From the NCBI RefSeq assembly GCF_022605725.1, contig NC_065552.1, positions 17,874,785 through 17,938,784 on the forward strand: 64,000 nucleotides of DNA. The letters are read 5' to 3'. The DNA is from Anthonomus grandis grandis (taxonomy: Eukaryota > Arthropoda > Insecta > Coleoptera > Curculionidae). Shown piece after piece: positions 18,165 through 30,603 of the stretch. Positions within the stretch are counted from its first letter, which is position 1, and each line of letters opens with the position of its first letter. A model generated the notes under the pieces. It had not been told where the DNA came from, searched no databases, and saw only the letters and a list, made by a program, of their open reading frames with translations. The position numbers were made by a program, and so were the translations under genes.

Positions 18165-20203
18165 ATAATTTACAGTACATCAAATGAACTTCAAAAATTA
18201 AATTGAATTAAAATCGGACAATGCTATCGGAATTTATTGTTCTATTTTCTTAACACTGGTTATGTCTAAAACGTAAAAAGAATCATTTGAGTCATCTTGT
18301 ATAACCTAAATACCAATTTTAAATGATATTCCAATAATAGATAACAGTAATAAAGTGAGATATGACTATTTTTTTAAAATACAATACATCAAAATATTTT
18401 TAAAAATCATTTAGGGTTAAACAAATTATATCTAAAAATTAAATTAAACTTAATCGGAACAATAGCTAACGCTATTAGCTTATAAGTATTTTTTTATTTC
18501 TAGTTAAGTTCAAAACGTAAAAAGAATCATTTAAGTCATCTTGTATAACCTAAATACCAAATTTAATTATATTCGAATAATAGATAACAGTAATAGAGTA
18601 AGATATGACTATTTTTTTAAAACACAATACTTTAAAATATTTTTCAAAATCATTTAGCGTTAAACAAATTATATCTAAAAATTAAATTAATTAAATCAAA
18701 ACAATAGCTAACGCTATTAGCTTATAAGTATTTTTTTATTTCTAGTTAAGTTCAAAACGTAAAAAGAATCATTTAAGTCATCTTGTTTAACCTAAATACG
18801 AAATTTAAATTATATTCGAATAATAGATAACCGTAATAGAGGATATGACTATTTTTTGAAAACACAATACATCACAATATTTTTAAAAATCATTTAGGGT
18901 TAAACAAAGTATATCTAAAAATTAAATTAAACTTAAATCGGAACAATAGCTAACGCTATTGGTTATCGTATTTTTTTAAATTTTGGTTAAGTTCAGAACG
19001 TAAAAAGAATAAATTAAGTCATCTTGTATAACCTAAATACCAATTTTAAATTATATTCGAAAAATAGATAACAGTAATAGAGTGAGATATGACTATTTTT
19101 TTAAAAAACAATACATCAGAAAAATTAAAAAAATGATTTACAGTACATCAAATGAACTTCAAAAATTGAAATAAAGTCAAATCGAAAAATGCTATAGGGA
19201 TTAATTGTTCTATTTTTTTAACCCTGGTTATGTCCAAAACGTAAAAGGAATTATTCAAGACATCTTGTATAACCTAAATACCAATTTTAAATTATATTCG
19301 AATAATATATAACTGTAATAGAGTGAGATATGACTATTTTTTTAAAACACAATACTTCAAAATATTTAAACAAATCATTTAAGGTTAAAAAAATTATATC
19401 TAAAAATTTAATTAAAATTAAATTGGAACAATAGCTAACGCTATTATTTATTGTATTTTCTTAATCCTGGTTAAATCGGACAATGCTAAAGGTATTTATT
19501 GTTCTATTTTCTTCACCCTGGTTATGTCCAACACTAAAAAGGATCATTTGGGTCATCTTGTATAACCTATATACCAAATTTAAATTACATTTGAATAATA
19601 CATAACCGTAATTGAGTGAAATATGTCTATTTTTTTAAAACATAATACATCAAAATATTTTTGAAAATCATTTAGCGTTAAACAGATTATTTCTAAAAAC
19701 TAAATTAAAATTAAATCCAAACAATAGCTAACGCTATTAGTTATCGTATTTTCTTAATCTTGGTTAAGTCCAAAACGTAAACAGAATCATTTAAGTCATC
19801 TTGCATAACCTAAATACCAAATTTAAATTATATTCGAATAATGGATAACATTAATAGAGTGAGATATGACTATTTTTTTAAACACAATACATCAAAATAT
19901 ATTTAAAAATCATTTAGCGTTAAACAAATTATATCTAAAAATTAAATTAAAATTAAATCGGAACAATAGCTGACGCTATTAGTTATAATATTTTCTTAAT
20001 CCTGGTTATGTCGAAAACGTAAATAGAATAATTTAAGTCATCTTGTATAACCTAAATAACAAATTTAAATTATATTCGAATAATAGATGATTATTTTTTT
20101 TTTAAATCAGAAAAACTTTAAAAATAATTTACAGTACATCAAATGAACATCAAAAATTAAATTGGAGTCAAATCGAAAAGTGCTATAGGGATTAATTGTT
20201 CTA
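18165..20203 (+). repeat. Satellite array, block 1: about 241-bp monomers
   Basis: Spacing of the marker GTCATCTTG is 244, 242, 241 and 241 bases (18291, 18535, 18777, 19018, 19259), with one 293-base interval after. Each unit carries GGTTATGTCC-like, GTCATCTTGTATAACC and GAGTGAGATATGAC-like segments and a T-run plus A-run. Many units in this block carry AATAGCTAACGCTATT, a perfect 6-bp dyad that is rarer further right. The monomers are more diverged here than at 30-52 kb, as expected of an array edge. Confidence 0.92.
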
Positions 20204-21113
20204 TTTTCATTAATCAATCAATCAATCAATCATAAGCTTTATTGTCAAAAAATTACAAAATTTTGTTGATAAAGCTAATAAAAAAAACATATAAACAAAA
20301 CACACAAAATAAAAAAAATATAAAAATTAAATATACAAACAAAATAAATACATGCAAAACTGTACAAAAACAATTTACCTGGTCAATATACATGATGATG
20401 TATAAAATGTCAATAAAAATAAACACAATAGTCAATAATTAAATACAGAATGAAAGTGCAATTTATTTACTAAAAAAAACTAATATATTCTCTATTTTAA
20501 GATATAAAAAAACAGTGGGTCTGTGATACCCAAAAAGTTATCCTAGAAAAAATCCTCCACTGCGTACAAGGCTTTTTCCAGAAAGTAAGCCTTCAAAGCA
20601 TTATGAAATCGAGGAAAAGAAGTAATTGATTTAATTTCCAAAGGCAAATGATTATGCATCTTTTTGGCTCTGTATAGAATAGAGCTTTTTGATAACTCGG
20701 AGGGGTTTGCAGATAAAGATCATGCACTGCGTTGCGAAGTGAATAATTGTGAGACGGCCTACTTGGCATTACTGAATTATGTTTGCGTACTAAGCAAATA
20801 GATTCAAATATAAATAAAGAGGGAAGAGTAAGTATCTTATATTTTTCAAAGATTTCTTGACAGTGAGCTCTGCTATTAAGTCCAAGCAGACACCGAACTG
20901 CTCTCTTTTAGAGTTTAAAGATGCGCTCAAATTAAGTCACACTGCATGTGCCCCAGAATGGAAGGGCGTAACGTAGATGTGACTAAAAAAGGGCATAATA
21001 AACTGTTCTTGATGTTTGAAAACTTAATTCCCTGGAAACTGATCTTAAGCCAAAACATGCTGAACTTATTTTTTTATATAAGTCATCAATATGCAAGTCC
21101 CATTTTAGGTAGT
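20204..21113 (-). mobile_element. 5'-truncated Jockey/CR1-like LINE inserted in the satellite
   Basis: The 3' end on the minus strand is AATAAAGCTTATGATTGATTGATT..., a 3' UTR with AATAAA and a (TGAT)n tail, typical of CR1/Jockey-like LINEs. Upstream, the C-terminal ORF2 segment reads LHIDDLYKKISSACFGLR, SHLRYALPFWGT, RAVRCLLGLNSRAHC, YKILTLPSLFIFE and SHNYSLRN, with stops at two positions and frame changes. The satellite is interrupted between CTATTTTC and TTAACCC and resumes in phase, so the insertion is simple. No clear target duplication. Confidence 0.72.
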
Positions 21114-21596
21114 AGTCTTAACCCTAGTTATGTCCAAAACTTAAAAAGGATCATTTAGGTCATCTTGTCTAACCTAAATACCAATTTTAAATTATATTTG
21201 AATAAAATATAACAGTAATAGATTGAGATATGACTATTTTTTTAAAACACAATACATCAAAATATTTTTAAAAATCATTTAGGGTTAAACAAAATATATC
21301 TAAAAATTAAATTAAAATTAAATCGGAACAATAGCTAACAATATTAATTATCGTATTTTTCATATTTCTGGTTATGTCCAAAACGTAAAAAAAAATCATT
21401 TAAGACATCTTAAATAACCTAAATACTAATTTTAAATTATATTCGAATAATAGAGTAAGATATGGCTATTTTAAAAACTAAACTTAAGCTAAAACACAAT
21501 ACATCAAAATATTTTTTTAAATCATTTAGGCTTAAACAAATTATATCTAAAAATTAAATTATAATTAAATCGGAACAATAGCTAACATGCACGTAT
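21114..21596 (+). repeat. Satellite array, block 2
   Basis: About two monomers continuing the phase of block 1, ending at AATAGCTAAC where the BEL element begins. Confidence 0.9.
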
Positions 21597-21966
21597 AAAA
21601 CTACCCGTTTTAAGGCCTCGACGTTCGTTAAAGGGAAATAAAACTAAATAATTACCTTCATAGCCACTTTACTTGATATAAGCCGTCAAAAACTAAATAA
21701 AAAGGGCGACAAATCTACCAATTATCGGTAAAACATTTATGAAAGAACACCGGCGTAAATCCGAAAATTATCAAATTAAAACTTATCAATCGGAGCCCGT
21801 TTTTTCCCGAGCCGTCGTTCTTACATAGCGCGTGAAGTGACTGACGTGACTGACATGACTGACAGCCGGCCCTCGCTGTCTAAAAATAGAATCAACAGTG
21901 AATAGTGTCGCCGTCTGAGAAAACCATTCATATTAATGTAAAATAAATAAGTCAGTGTCGCCGGCA
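21597..21966 (-). repeat. 3' LTR of the BEL/Pao element (about 370 bp)
   Basis: Starts TGCCGGCGACAC on the minus strand, directly after a purine tract (CAGGTGGGAGAA). It lacks the terminal CGACA seen in the 5' LTR. Confidence 0.85.
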
Positions 21967-22125
21967 TTCTCCCACCTGAGAAATTTTTAACATACCTAAC
22001 AAAAGATTTCTCATAACATAAATAGAGATATTATCAATCTTACATTTCCCTGGTGGACCAAACACTTAATTATAAATACTATAGCTAACAAACAAAACTT
22101 AAAACTACACTCGAACCGAAACAAA

Positions 22126-23508
22126 TTAAAAATCATCGAAACGCGATGGTTTTCGTAAAACCCAACCCGCACGAGTAACTTTTAAATTATTGCCCTTTTC
22201 CACTCGAAAAGACACTCCCGCACTGGCTTCATCTTGTGGACCTTCGGTGTCTCCGATACTGGAACAGGTAGGTATAGGAACTGGTAAGTCACCCTCGGGC
22301 TGACTCTCAGAATCGCCTTCATTACACTGGATTTCTGGCAGCTCTGACATCCGGAAGCACTTCAAAGGATATAGCCGTTGGACAGGCCTCAACAGTTGCC
22401 CTCGATTAGTCTCGACTCGAACCAAACGCACCTTGCCGTCTCTACCAAGAAGCAGCTCTACAACTCGAGCAACTGGCCACTCCAATCTTTTAGTGTTGTC
22501 ATTACCAACAATGACTAAATCTCCAACATTTACACTACGTTCTTCCTGTTTATCATGAAGAAGTTTTAACTGTCCAAGATACTCAACTCGGAAACGACTA
22601 CGTAGACTTTCACGAAAAGATTGGATTTTGCGCAATCTTTTACTAAGATTGTATTGTTTGTACTGTGATTATATTTATCTTAACTGGTTTCGAGTTGATC
22701 CCGTAAAAACATTGCCGGACACAAGGCGACAAGGTCTTTCGGGTCCTCCGAAAGGTACTTCAGGGGTCTCGCGTTTACCACCGACTCGCACTCGCATAAC
22801 ACACTTGTTAATTCTTCATAGTCCAATGACGCGCGTCCCAAAGCCTTCCTAAGCAATTTTTGTAATACACCAATGAGTCTCTCCCAAAACCCTCCCCACC
22901 ATGAAGCTGTGGGGGGGTTAAAACGCCACCAAATTCTTTGAATAGAAGAATCCCGCACTAAAATATCCCAATCCAACGAGGCAAAAGTATTCTCCGCTCC
23001 AACGAAATTTGTACCGTTGTCGGAGTAAACGGTTTTTGGTCTTCCACGTCGCGCAACAAAACGACGAAAGGCCTGGAGAAAACACGACATTGACAAGGCA
23101 AAGTTCTAAATGAATAGCTCTATAAACGGCGCATGTAAACAAACAAATCCACGCCTTTTGCCCATTTTTCAAGAATAGTGGTCCCGGTAGGACCACGCCT
23201 ATTACTTCAAAAGCCATAGTGTCTCTTACATGGTCAATTGGAAGGGGAGGGGATTTTACGTCTACAGGTTTGGAGTCGAATCTCTTGCAGATCGTACATT
23301 TGGAAATAACGACCACACTGTCCTTCTTCTCCCTAATATCCAATATTTTTCTCTAAGCAGACCTAACAGCCCCTGCGTACCGACATGACAAGACTTTGGT
23401 GTGTGTCCATAATCAAAAAATGTACGAATGAGTCTTTTGCTGGAAGTATTATGGGAAACCTATAGTCTTGTGTGTCTTTTCTGTTAGATACACGGGATTT
23501 TAAGTGAA
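22126..23508 (-). pseudogene. pol: BEL/Pao pol: integrase and C-terminal domain
   Basis: Three frames. The first has the zinc finger end (CTICKRFDSKP) and AFEVIGVVLPGPLFL, KAWICLFTCAVYRAIHLEL; the first catalytic Asp, normally in G-V/I-D, is replaced by Val (GVV). After a shift near 23090 comes RRGRPKTVYSDNGTNF (second Asp), FWERLIG (third, Glu) and LCECESVVNARPL. After another break, 22126-22635 is the DUF5641-type tail: VGDLVIVGNDNTKRLEWPVARV, DGKVRLVRVET, LLRPVQRLYPL, with an acidic C-terminus. Confidence 0.82.
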
Positions 23509-24603
23509 TTAGGCCTTCTTCATCACAAACGGGCTTAGACTAGCTATTCTTGGGGCGTTAACTCCAGTAAATGTCTCCTTTTGTACCACCTTAAAAACAA
23601 AATTTTCGGCTACCTCAAGTTCTTCCAAAGACAATTCACCTACACGTTTATCAATGGGGTGTCTAGTGTTGTGAATGAAACGTAAAAGGTAGGCCATCAT
23701 TCTTATTGTCTTCGCGGACTTAGAAAAATAGTCAATGTTCCAAAAACTAGTACCATCTACATTGATCAGCGTAGTTACCAATTTCTTCTTACGCCCCGCG
23801 TACACCTCCTCTTCGTCACATGTTACATTTCCCGCCGGCCAGTCCTCTTCTAATTCATATAACCATAATGGTCCCTCCCACCATTTGGAGTCCAAAAGTT
23901 GGTTGGGAGAATTCCCTCTAGATGGCAAGTCAGCAGGATTTTGAATCCCTGGTAAATGGGGCTAATCTTTTACAGAAGTTAGGCCTTGGATCTCTGCTAC
24001 TCGATTCCATACGAACACTCCCCACTCCTCCTTTCTTTGTATCCAGGATATAACGGTGGTAGAGTCACTCCAGAAAAAACACCTGTACTTCTGACTTAAG
24101 TTGGCAGCTACATTCGTATAAAGCCTAGCTCCAATCGTACCGGCTAATAATTCTAAACGAGGAACAGTCATCTTTGATCCGGATTTTTTCAAAGGGGCCA
24201 CTCTGGACTTGGCAGCGAGCCAGAAAACTGACACATTTCGATGCAATTTAACACGAACGAAAACTGCACACGCGTAGGCATCCTGACTTGCATCGCAGAA
24301 CGTATGAACAGTCACTTCTTCAGCAGCATTATCCCCAATCAGGATCCAGCGTGGTATCTTGATGTTTATCACATAAGGTAAGGCTTTAACCCAGTATTTA
24401 AAAGATTTTGCTACAACCTCATCAACTAGCTGATCCCAAGTAAGGTTTTCTTTCCATAATTTTTGCAGCATTATTTTGGGAACCAAAATTGTTGGGCACA
24501 GAAAACCAATTGGGTCAAATACCTGTTGAGCAACTGAAAGAATCATGCGTTTAGTGACCTGTTCATATTCGATGCCCATGTAGTCCTGTAGAAAATGTGC
24601 ATT
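23509..24603 (-). pseudogene. pol: BEL/Pao pol: RNase H and pre-integrase region
   Basis: It reads FDPIGFLCPTILVPKI, the thumb, then VHTFCDASQDAYACAVFVR (first catalytic Asp), KMTVPRLELLAGTIGARL (Glu) and FFWSDSTTVISWI (Asp). An in-frame TAG at about 23963 splits RNase H from the region around LPSRGNSPNQLLDSKWWEGP and WLYE. The next frame ends at 23509, followed by the LRRKYWI/HTGTQ-type integrase finger region in broken frames (23344-23508). Confidence 0.8.
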
Positions 24604-26100
24604 GATTGCAATAAAATCTTCCTATGGCGTCCAATTTATGCCAAGAACTGGACAAGGCTCCTTATTTTCTTTAAGGGTTTCACCAGGATATGAGCGCTCC
24701 CACCCTCTAAGATCAAACTGACCCTTCGCCATGGTCACTATGGACTCTTGTATAAACTCAGTAGCAAACTTCTCATCTGGTAAACTTGTTACGCAGTTGT
24801 CTACATAAAAACTTTGACTAAGCCGCTTTAAAGTATTTCTAGAATAAGCAGACTCAGATTCACAATATTCTCGAACACACTGCGACAAATGATATTCCAG
24901 AGTAGCAACAAGAAGAAAAGGGCTACTATTTAGACCAAAAACGACACGTTTGTGCTTAAAAACGACCTCTTGACCTTGAGGATCCAGCCACAAAAATTTT
25001 AGATATTTTTGATCGCTTTTATCTACACCTATCTGCAAACACGCCTTCCTGATGTCGGAGATTACACCAACCTTATTTTCTCTGAATCTTAACAAAATCG
25101 AAGGAATAAGCTCTATTAAATTAGACCCCTTTTCCAGAGATGGACCAGTCGTTCAGAGATAGACCATTCTTCTCCTGAGCGGAGGCGTCAAACACAAGTC
25201 TGATTTTTGTGGTACTTTCAAGTTTTATCACAGGCCTATGAGGCAGGAAATGACCACGTTCTCGCTGCACATCACCCGAAACCGCTGCCTTCTCAATAAA
25301 CCGTTCAGTCTGCCACTCGTTAAATATTTGACCATATTGTTCAAAATTACCCTCTTTTTTCAGCCTTTTTTGAGCCACAATATAGTTTGTGGGTAACGGC
25401 GGGTGATCCTCACGCCTGGGGAGTCGTACTACATAGCGATGGTTGTCATCAACAGTAACATTTTCCAAGAAAAACTCCTTCGCTGACACCGCCATTTCCT
25501 CTTGGCTATGTTTATCGGCTGGCGGTTTAATTCCTATTGCCTCAAGATCCCATAAGTCACCAATCTTGGCGTCCATAGTCAAAACATTCAACATTGTTAA
25601 GGCACTATCACGGTGATTTGTTTTTTGAATTGGAATCTTCCCCATTAACGTCCAACCGACACTAGTTTCTATTGCAAATAACCCGCACGCCAACTGTTGC
25701 CGGCCCCCAGTCAATAAAATTCCGGGTACATCCGCTCCCAACAAGAGTTCAATAGGACCCTCATCACCATCATCGCAAATCTCAATATTTAAGGTTCGTA
25801 GCTCACTGGTCCACGGGCCTCGAAAAACTGGAGACTCATCGGCGCATATTTTTGGCTGGTCCACAGCTTCAAAAGTATAATTAAACTCACCATTAGTGAT
25901 AGTGATATTATAACAATAATGATCCTTTACGGTTTCAAGGCATCCAAACAAACAATGCATGATTTTTTCCCGGCGTTTCACACGCAAACCTAACTCCATT
26001 GCAGTTTGACTCAAAATGTAGTATCCTATACTCCCGTATCAATCAGTGCTTTAACACTTTTTTTTCCATTCAAACCCATCAAGGTTACGCGCAAAGTTTG
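24604..26100 (-). pseudogene. pol: BEL/Pao pol: protease and reverse transcriptase
   Basis: The protease keeps its catalytic DTG (26032-26040) in KALIDTG; a frameshift follows directly, then LSQTAMELGL. The PR C-terminal half reads ELLLGADVPGILLTG and ETSVGWTLMGKI. RT begins near 25400: HFLPHRPVIKLESTTKIRLV, FDASA. A frameshift at about 25120 breaks it. Then LRFRENKVGVISDIRKACL (first catalytic Asp), VFGLNSSPFLL, FYVDN at about 24796-24810 (the form usual in BEL/Pao, with N for the last D), and GQFDLRGW, ending at about 24622. Apart from two frameshifts the domain residues look intact. Confidence 0.85.
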
Positions 26101-26189
26101 CAAAAACACGTAGGTTGACGTCTGATTAGTTAAAGTTTATTCTCTAGTCGGAGACTGGGTATTCTTTGGATGGCTACTCTCTTGTGGCT

Positions 26190-27009
26190 TTGGATGGACT
26201 TTATTCACTGCTAAATCTGGACACATTAATGTCACGTGCGACCGACTGCAAACAACACACCGCATGCGTCCTCTACATCGGGTTGTATAGTGGCCTATTT
26301 TCAAGCATCAGTAACAGGCCCTCTTCTTTGCTAAAATGTCCCTCTTTTGAGATACAGACATTTTCTGCGCCTTGAAACAGCTGTCACTTTCATGTGGACC
26401 ATCACAAAAAACACAACGTGCAGCTTCACAACTCATAAGGCCAGCAGCTGTAGCCGCTGTAGCGCCAGGAAACGTCTTTTTTACCAACGACCTACTTTTT
26501 GCTATAAATTTGACACCAGTATCCTGCGAAGAGTCCTTTAGTTTCATGCCCTCGATCCCAAAACCCTCAGCTGCCAGGCTAATGCGTTGTTCGTGTTCTA
26601 CCTCCTGTTAAAGAAACCTCATAATATTTTTCAATTTCTCTTCGAGACTTGAAGTAAAGCTGTTAAACGTAGAACATTGCCACACCCTCAACAACTTATT
26701 GGGCAGACAAGACTCAATCAGTGGGAATAAAATAGCAGCACACCTATCCGAAGTAATGCCCAAAGTTTCTAGAGCACGCAGCTGGGTTTCCAGCCTGTCG
26801 TATAACAAACTAACGTCGACCCCTTGCGATGTAGCATTAGACAGGATGAGCTTTAATAATTCTCTAACGTAGACTTCGATTTGCAGATCTTCTCCGCCAA
26901 AACTACTGAGCATACTCTCAATGATCTTGGCGTAGCTCTCAGACATATCCACCAGTTGTCGCGCCCGACTTCTAAATACGGTTTTGTTTTTGTTTTCGAT
27001 TTCGGACAT
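26190..27009 (-). pseudogene. gag: BEL/Pao gag with zinc knuckles
   Basis: The ATG at 27009 (MSEIENKNK) is preferred to one at 27066, which gives an atypical start. Seen: FRSRARQLVDMSESYAKI, then YDRLETQLRALETLGITSD, AILFPLIESCLPNKLLRVWQ, the DUF1759 core of BEL gag. A frameshift at about 26610 leads to GVKFIAKSRSL and the knuckle region CVFCDGPHESDSC, FKAQKMSVSQKRDILAKKRAC, a TAA at 26308, CLKIGHYTTRC, and CVVCSRSHVTLMCPD. All expected blocks are present in order; at least one frameshift and one stop break them. Confidence 0.82.
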
Positions 27010-27180
27010 GCTGTAAACCCGGTCAAAAACCGCCTGTCGTTTTAATAGAAAACCACGGCAAAACAATAAAACGCGGCAAAAGTTTACTCTAAAACAATGT
27101 CCGAAAACACCTCAAAAGAAAACACGAATTTGAGACCGCACTTCGCCCCGAAAAGACCTTGTCGCAAAACACTAAAACTT

Positions 27181-27205
27181 ATACCAAGTCCTGTCACGGT
27201 CGCCA
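27181..27205 (-). promoter_or_regulatory. Primer binding site of the BEL/Pao element
   Basis: On the minus strand TGGCGACCGTGACAGGACTT, five bases after the LTR. This string is typical of BEL/Pao primer sites. Confidence 0.75.
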
Positions 27206-27210
27206 TATGT

Positions 27211-27590
27211 TGTCGTGCACGTATAAAACTACCCGTTTTAAGGCCTCGACGTTCGTTAAAGGGAAATAAAACTAAATAATTAGCTTCATAACCACTTTAC
27301 TTGATATAAGCCGTCAAAAAATCTACTAAATAAAAAAGGAGACAAATCTACTAATTATCAGTAAAACATTTATGAAAGAACACCGGCGTAAATCCGAAAA
27401 TTATCAAATTAAAACTTATCAATCGGAGCCCATTTTTTCCCGAGCGGTCGTCCTTACATAGCGCGTGAAGTGACTGACGTGACTGACAGCCGGCCCTCGC
27501 TGTCTAAAAATAGAATCAACAGTGAACAGTGTCGCCGTCTGAGAAAACCATTCATATTAATGTGAAATAAATAAGTCAGTGTCGCCGACA
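27211..27590 (-). repeat. 5' LTR of the BEL/Pao element (380 bp)
   Basis: On the minus strand it runs TGTCGGCGACACTGAC ... GTGCACGACA. It matches 21597-21966 with scattered differences and carries two copies of a short TGACTGAC-type repeat where the other LTR carries three. Confidence 0.88.
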
Positions 27591-30500
27591 CTATTAGTTA
27601 TCGTATTTTCTTAACTCTGGTTATATTTAAACCGTAAAAAAGATCATTTGGCAATCTTGTATTTGCAAAATACTAAATTTAAATTATATTTGAATAATGA
27701 TCATTGTAATAGAGTGAGATATGACTATTTTTTTAAAAAACAATACATAAGAAAAATTTTTGGGAAATTGGAAAAATTGGGAGTCAAAGCGGACAATGCT
27801 ATAGGGATTACTGTACTAATTTCTTAATCCTGGTTATATCCAAAATGTAAAAAGGATCATTTGAGTCATCTTGTATAACCTAAATACCAAATTTAAATAA
27901 CAATCGAATGTAATAGAATGACTATTTTTTTAAAACACAATACGTCAGAAAAATTTTAAAAATAATTTATAGTAAATCAAATGAACTTCAAAAATTAAAT
28001 TGAGAGTCAAATCGGAAAATGCTATAGGGATTAATTGTTCTCTTTTCTAAACGCTGGTTATGTGCAAAACCTAAAAACAATAATTTTAGTCATCTCGTAT
28101 AACCTAAATACAAATTTTAAATTACACTCGAATAATAGATCATTGTAATAGAGTGAGATATGACTATTTTTTTAAAACACAATACATCAAAATATTTTTA
28201 AAAATCATTTAGGGTTAAACAAATTATATCTAAAAATTAAATTAAAATTAAATCGAACAATAGCTAACACTATTAATTATCGTATTTTTCTTATTTCTGG
28301 TTATGTCCAAAACGTAAAAAAAATCATTTAAATCATCTTGAATAACCTAAATACTAATTTTAAATAATATTCGAATAATAGAGTAAGATATGGCTATTTT
28401 TTTAAAATACAATACATCAAAATATTTTTTAAAATCAATTAGGGTTAAACAAATTATATCTAAAAATTAAATTATAATTAAACGGGAACAATAGCTAACG
28501 CTATTAGTTATCGTATTTTCTTAACTTTGGTTATATCCAAAATGTAAAAAGAATCATTTAAGTCATCTTGTATAACCTAAATACCAAATTTAAAATACAT
28601 TTGAATAATAGATCATTGTAATAGAGTGAGATATGACTATTTTTTTAAAACACAATACATCAAAATATTTAAAAAATCATTTAGGGTTAAACAAATTATA
28701 TCTAAAAATTAAATTAAAATGAAATCAGAATAATAACTAACACTATTAATTATCGTATTTTCTTATTTCGGGTTATGTCTAAAATGTAAAAAAATCATTT
28801 GAGTCATCTTGTATAACCTAAATACTAATTCTAAATTATATTCGAATAATAGAGTAAGATATTACTATTTTTTTAAAACACAATACATTAAAAAATTTAA
28901 AATAATTATTTAGGGTTAAACAAATTATATCTAAAAATTAAACTGAAATCACATCGGAACAATATATATAGGTAATAGTAATCGATATTCTTTATCCTGG
29001 TTATGTCCAAAACATGAAAAGGATCATTTGAGTCATCTTGTATAACCTAAATAATAATTTTAAATTATATTTCAATAATAGATAACCTTCATTGAGTGAG
29101 ATATGACTATTTTTTTAAAACATAATACATTAAATTATTTTTAAAAATGATTTAGGGTTAATCAAATTATATCTAAAAATTGAATTAAAATTAAATCGGA
29201 ACAATCGCCAACCCTATTAGTTATTACATTTTCTTAACTCTGGTTGTGTTCAAACTGCAAAAAACATCATTTGGCTATCTTGTATATGCGAAATAGTAAA
29301 TTTAAATTAAATTCGAATCAAATCGGACAATGCTATAATGATTAATTGTTCTATTTTTTTAACCCTGGTTATGTCCAAAATTTAAAAAGGATCATTTGGG
29401 TCATCTTGTATAATCTAAATATGAATTTTATAATATATTTGAATAATAGATAACCGTAATTGAGTGAGATATGATTTTTCTCTTTAAACACAATAATTCA
29501 AAATATTTTTAAAAATCATTTAGAGTTAATCAAATTATATATAAAAATTAAATTAAAATTAAATCGGAACAATCGTTAACGCCAATTGTTATTATGTTTT
29601 CTTAATTCTGGTTGTGTTCAAACGGTAAAAAACATCATTTGGCTATCTTGTATATGCGAAATAGTAAATGTAAATTATATTCGAATAATAAATAACTGTA
29701 ATAGAGTGAGATAAAATAATTTTTTTAAAAAACAATTCATAAGAAAAATTTTAAAAATAATTTACAGTACATCAAATGAACTTCAAAAATTAAATTGGAA
29801 TCAAATGGGACAATGCTATAATGATTAATTTTTCTACTTTCTTAACCCTGGTTATGTCCAAAACTTAAAAAGGATCATTTGCGTCATCTTGTATAACCTA
29901 AATATTAATTTTAATTTAAATTTGAATAATAGATAACCGTAATTGAGTGAGATATGACTATTTTTTTTAAACACATTATATCAAAATATTTTTAAAAATC
30001 ATTTAGGGTTAATCAAATTATATCTAAAAATTTAATTAAAATTAAATCGGAACAATCGTTAACGCGAAGAGTTCTTATATTTTCTTAATTCTGGTTGTGT
30101 TCAAAGCGTAAAAAACATCATTTGGCTATCTTGTATATGGGAAATAGTAAATTTAAATTCTATTCGAATAATAGATAACAGTAATAGAGTGAGATATAAT
30201 TCTTTTTTTTTTAAAACAATTCATAAGAAAAATTTTAAAAATAATTTACAGTACATCAAATGAACTTCAAAATTTAAATTGGAATCAAATCGGACAATGC
30301 AATAATAATTAATTGTTCTATTTTCTTTACCCTGGTTATGTCCAAAACTTAAAAAGGATCATTTGAGATTTTTCAAGGATAATTTTGTATAACCTAAATA
30401 TTAATTTTAATTTAAATTTGAATAATAGATAACCGTAATTGCGTAATTCAAAGCGTAAAGAACATCATTTGGCTATCTTGTATATGGGAAATAGTAAATT

Positions 30501-30603
30501 TAAATTCTATTCGAATAATAGATAACAGTAATAGAGTGAGATATAATTCTTTTTTTTTTAAAACAATTCATAAGAAAAATTTTAAAAATAATTTACAGTA
30601 CAT

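Larger units (their letters stand above)
21597..27590 (-). mobile_element. BEL/Pao LTR retrotransposon, full-length but mutated
   Basis: About 6.0 kb on the minus strand with both LTRs, primer site, gag, pol and polypurine tract, inserted in the satellite (left flank ...AATAGCTAAC, right flank CTATTAG...; the intact satellite reads AATAGCTAACGCTATTAG). There is no target duplication and one satellite base is missing. The left (3') LTR has lost its outermost bases. LTR differences and several frameshifts and stops show it is old relative to the arrays around it. Confidence 0.9.

Noticed and set aside
20242..20442. Lys/Asn/Ile-rich frame and its antisense partner at 20253-20435
   Set aside because: Both lie in the A-rich 3' UTR of the LINE; low complexity, no conserved motif.
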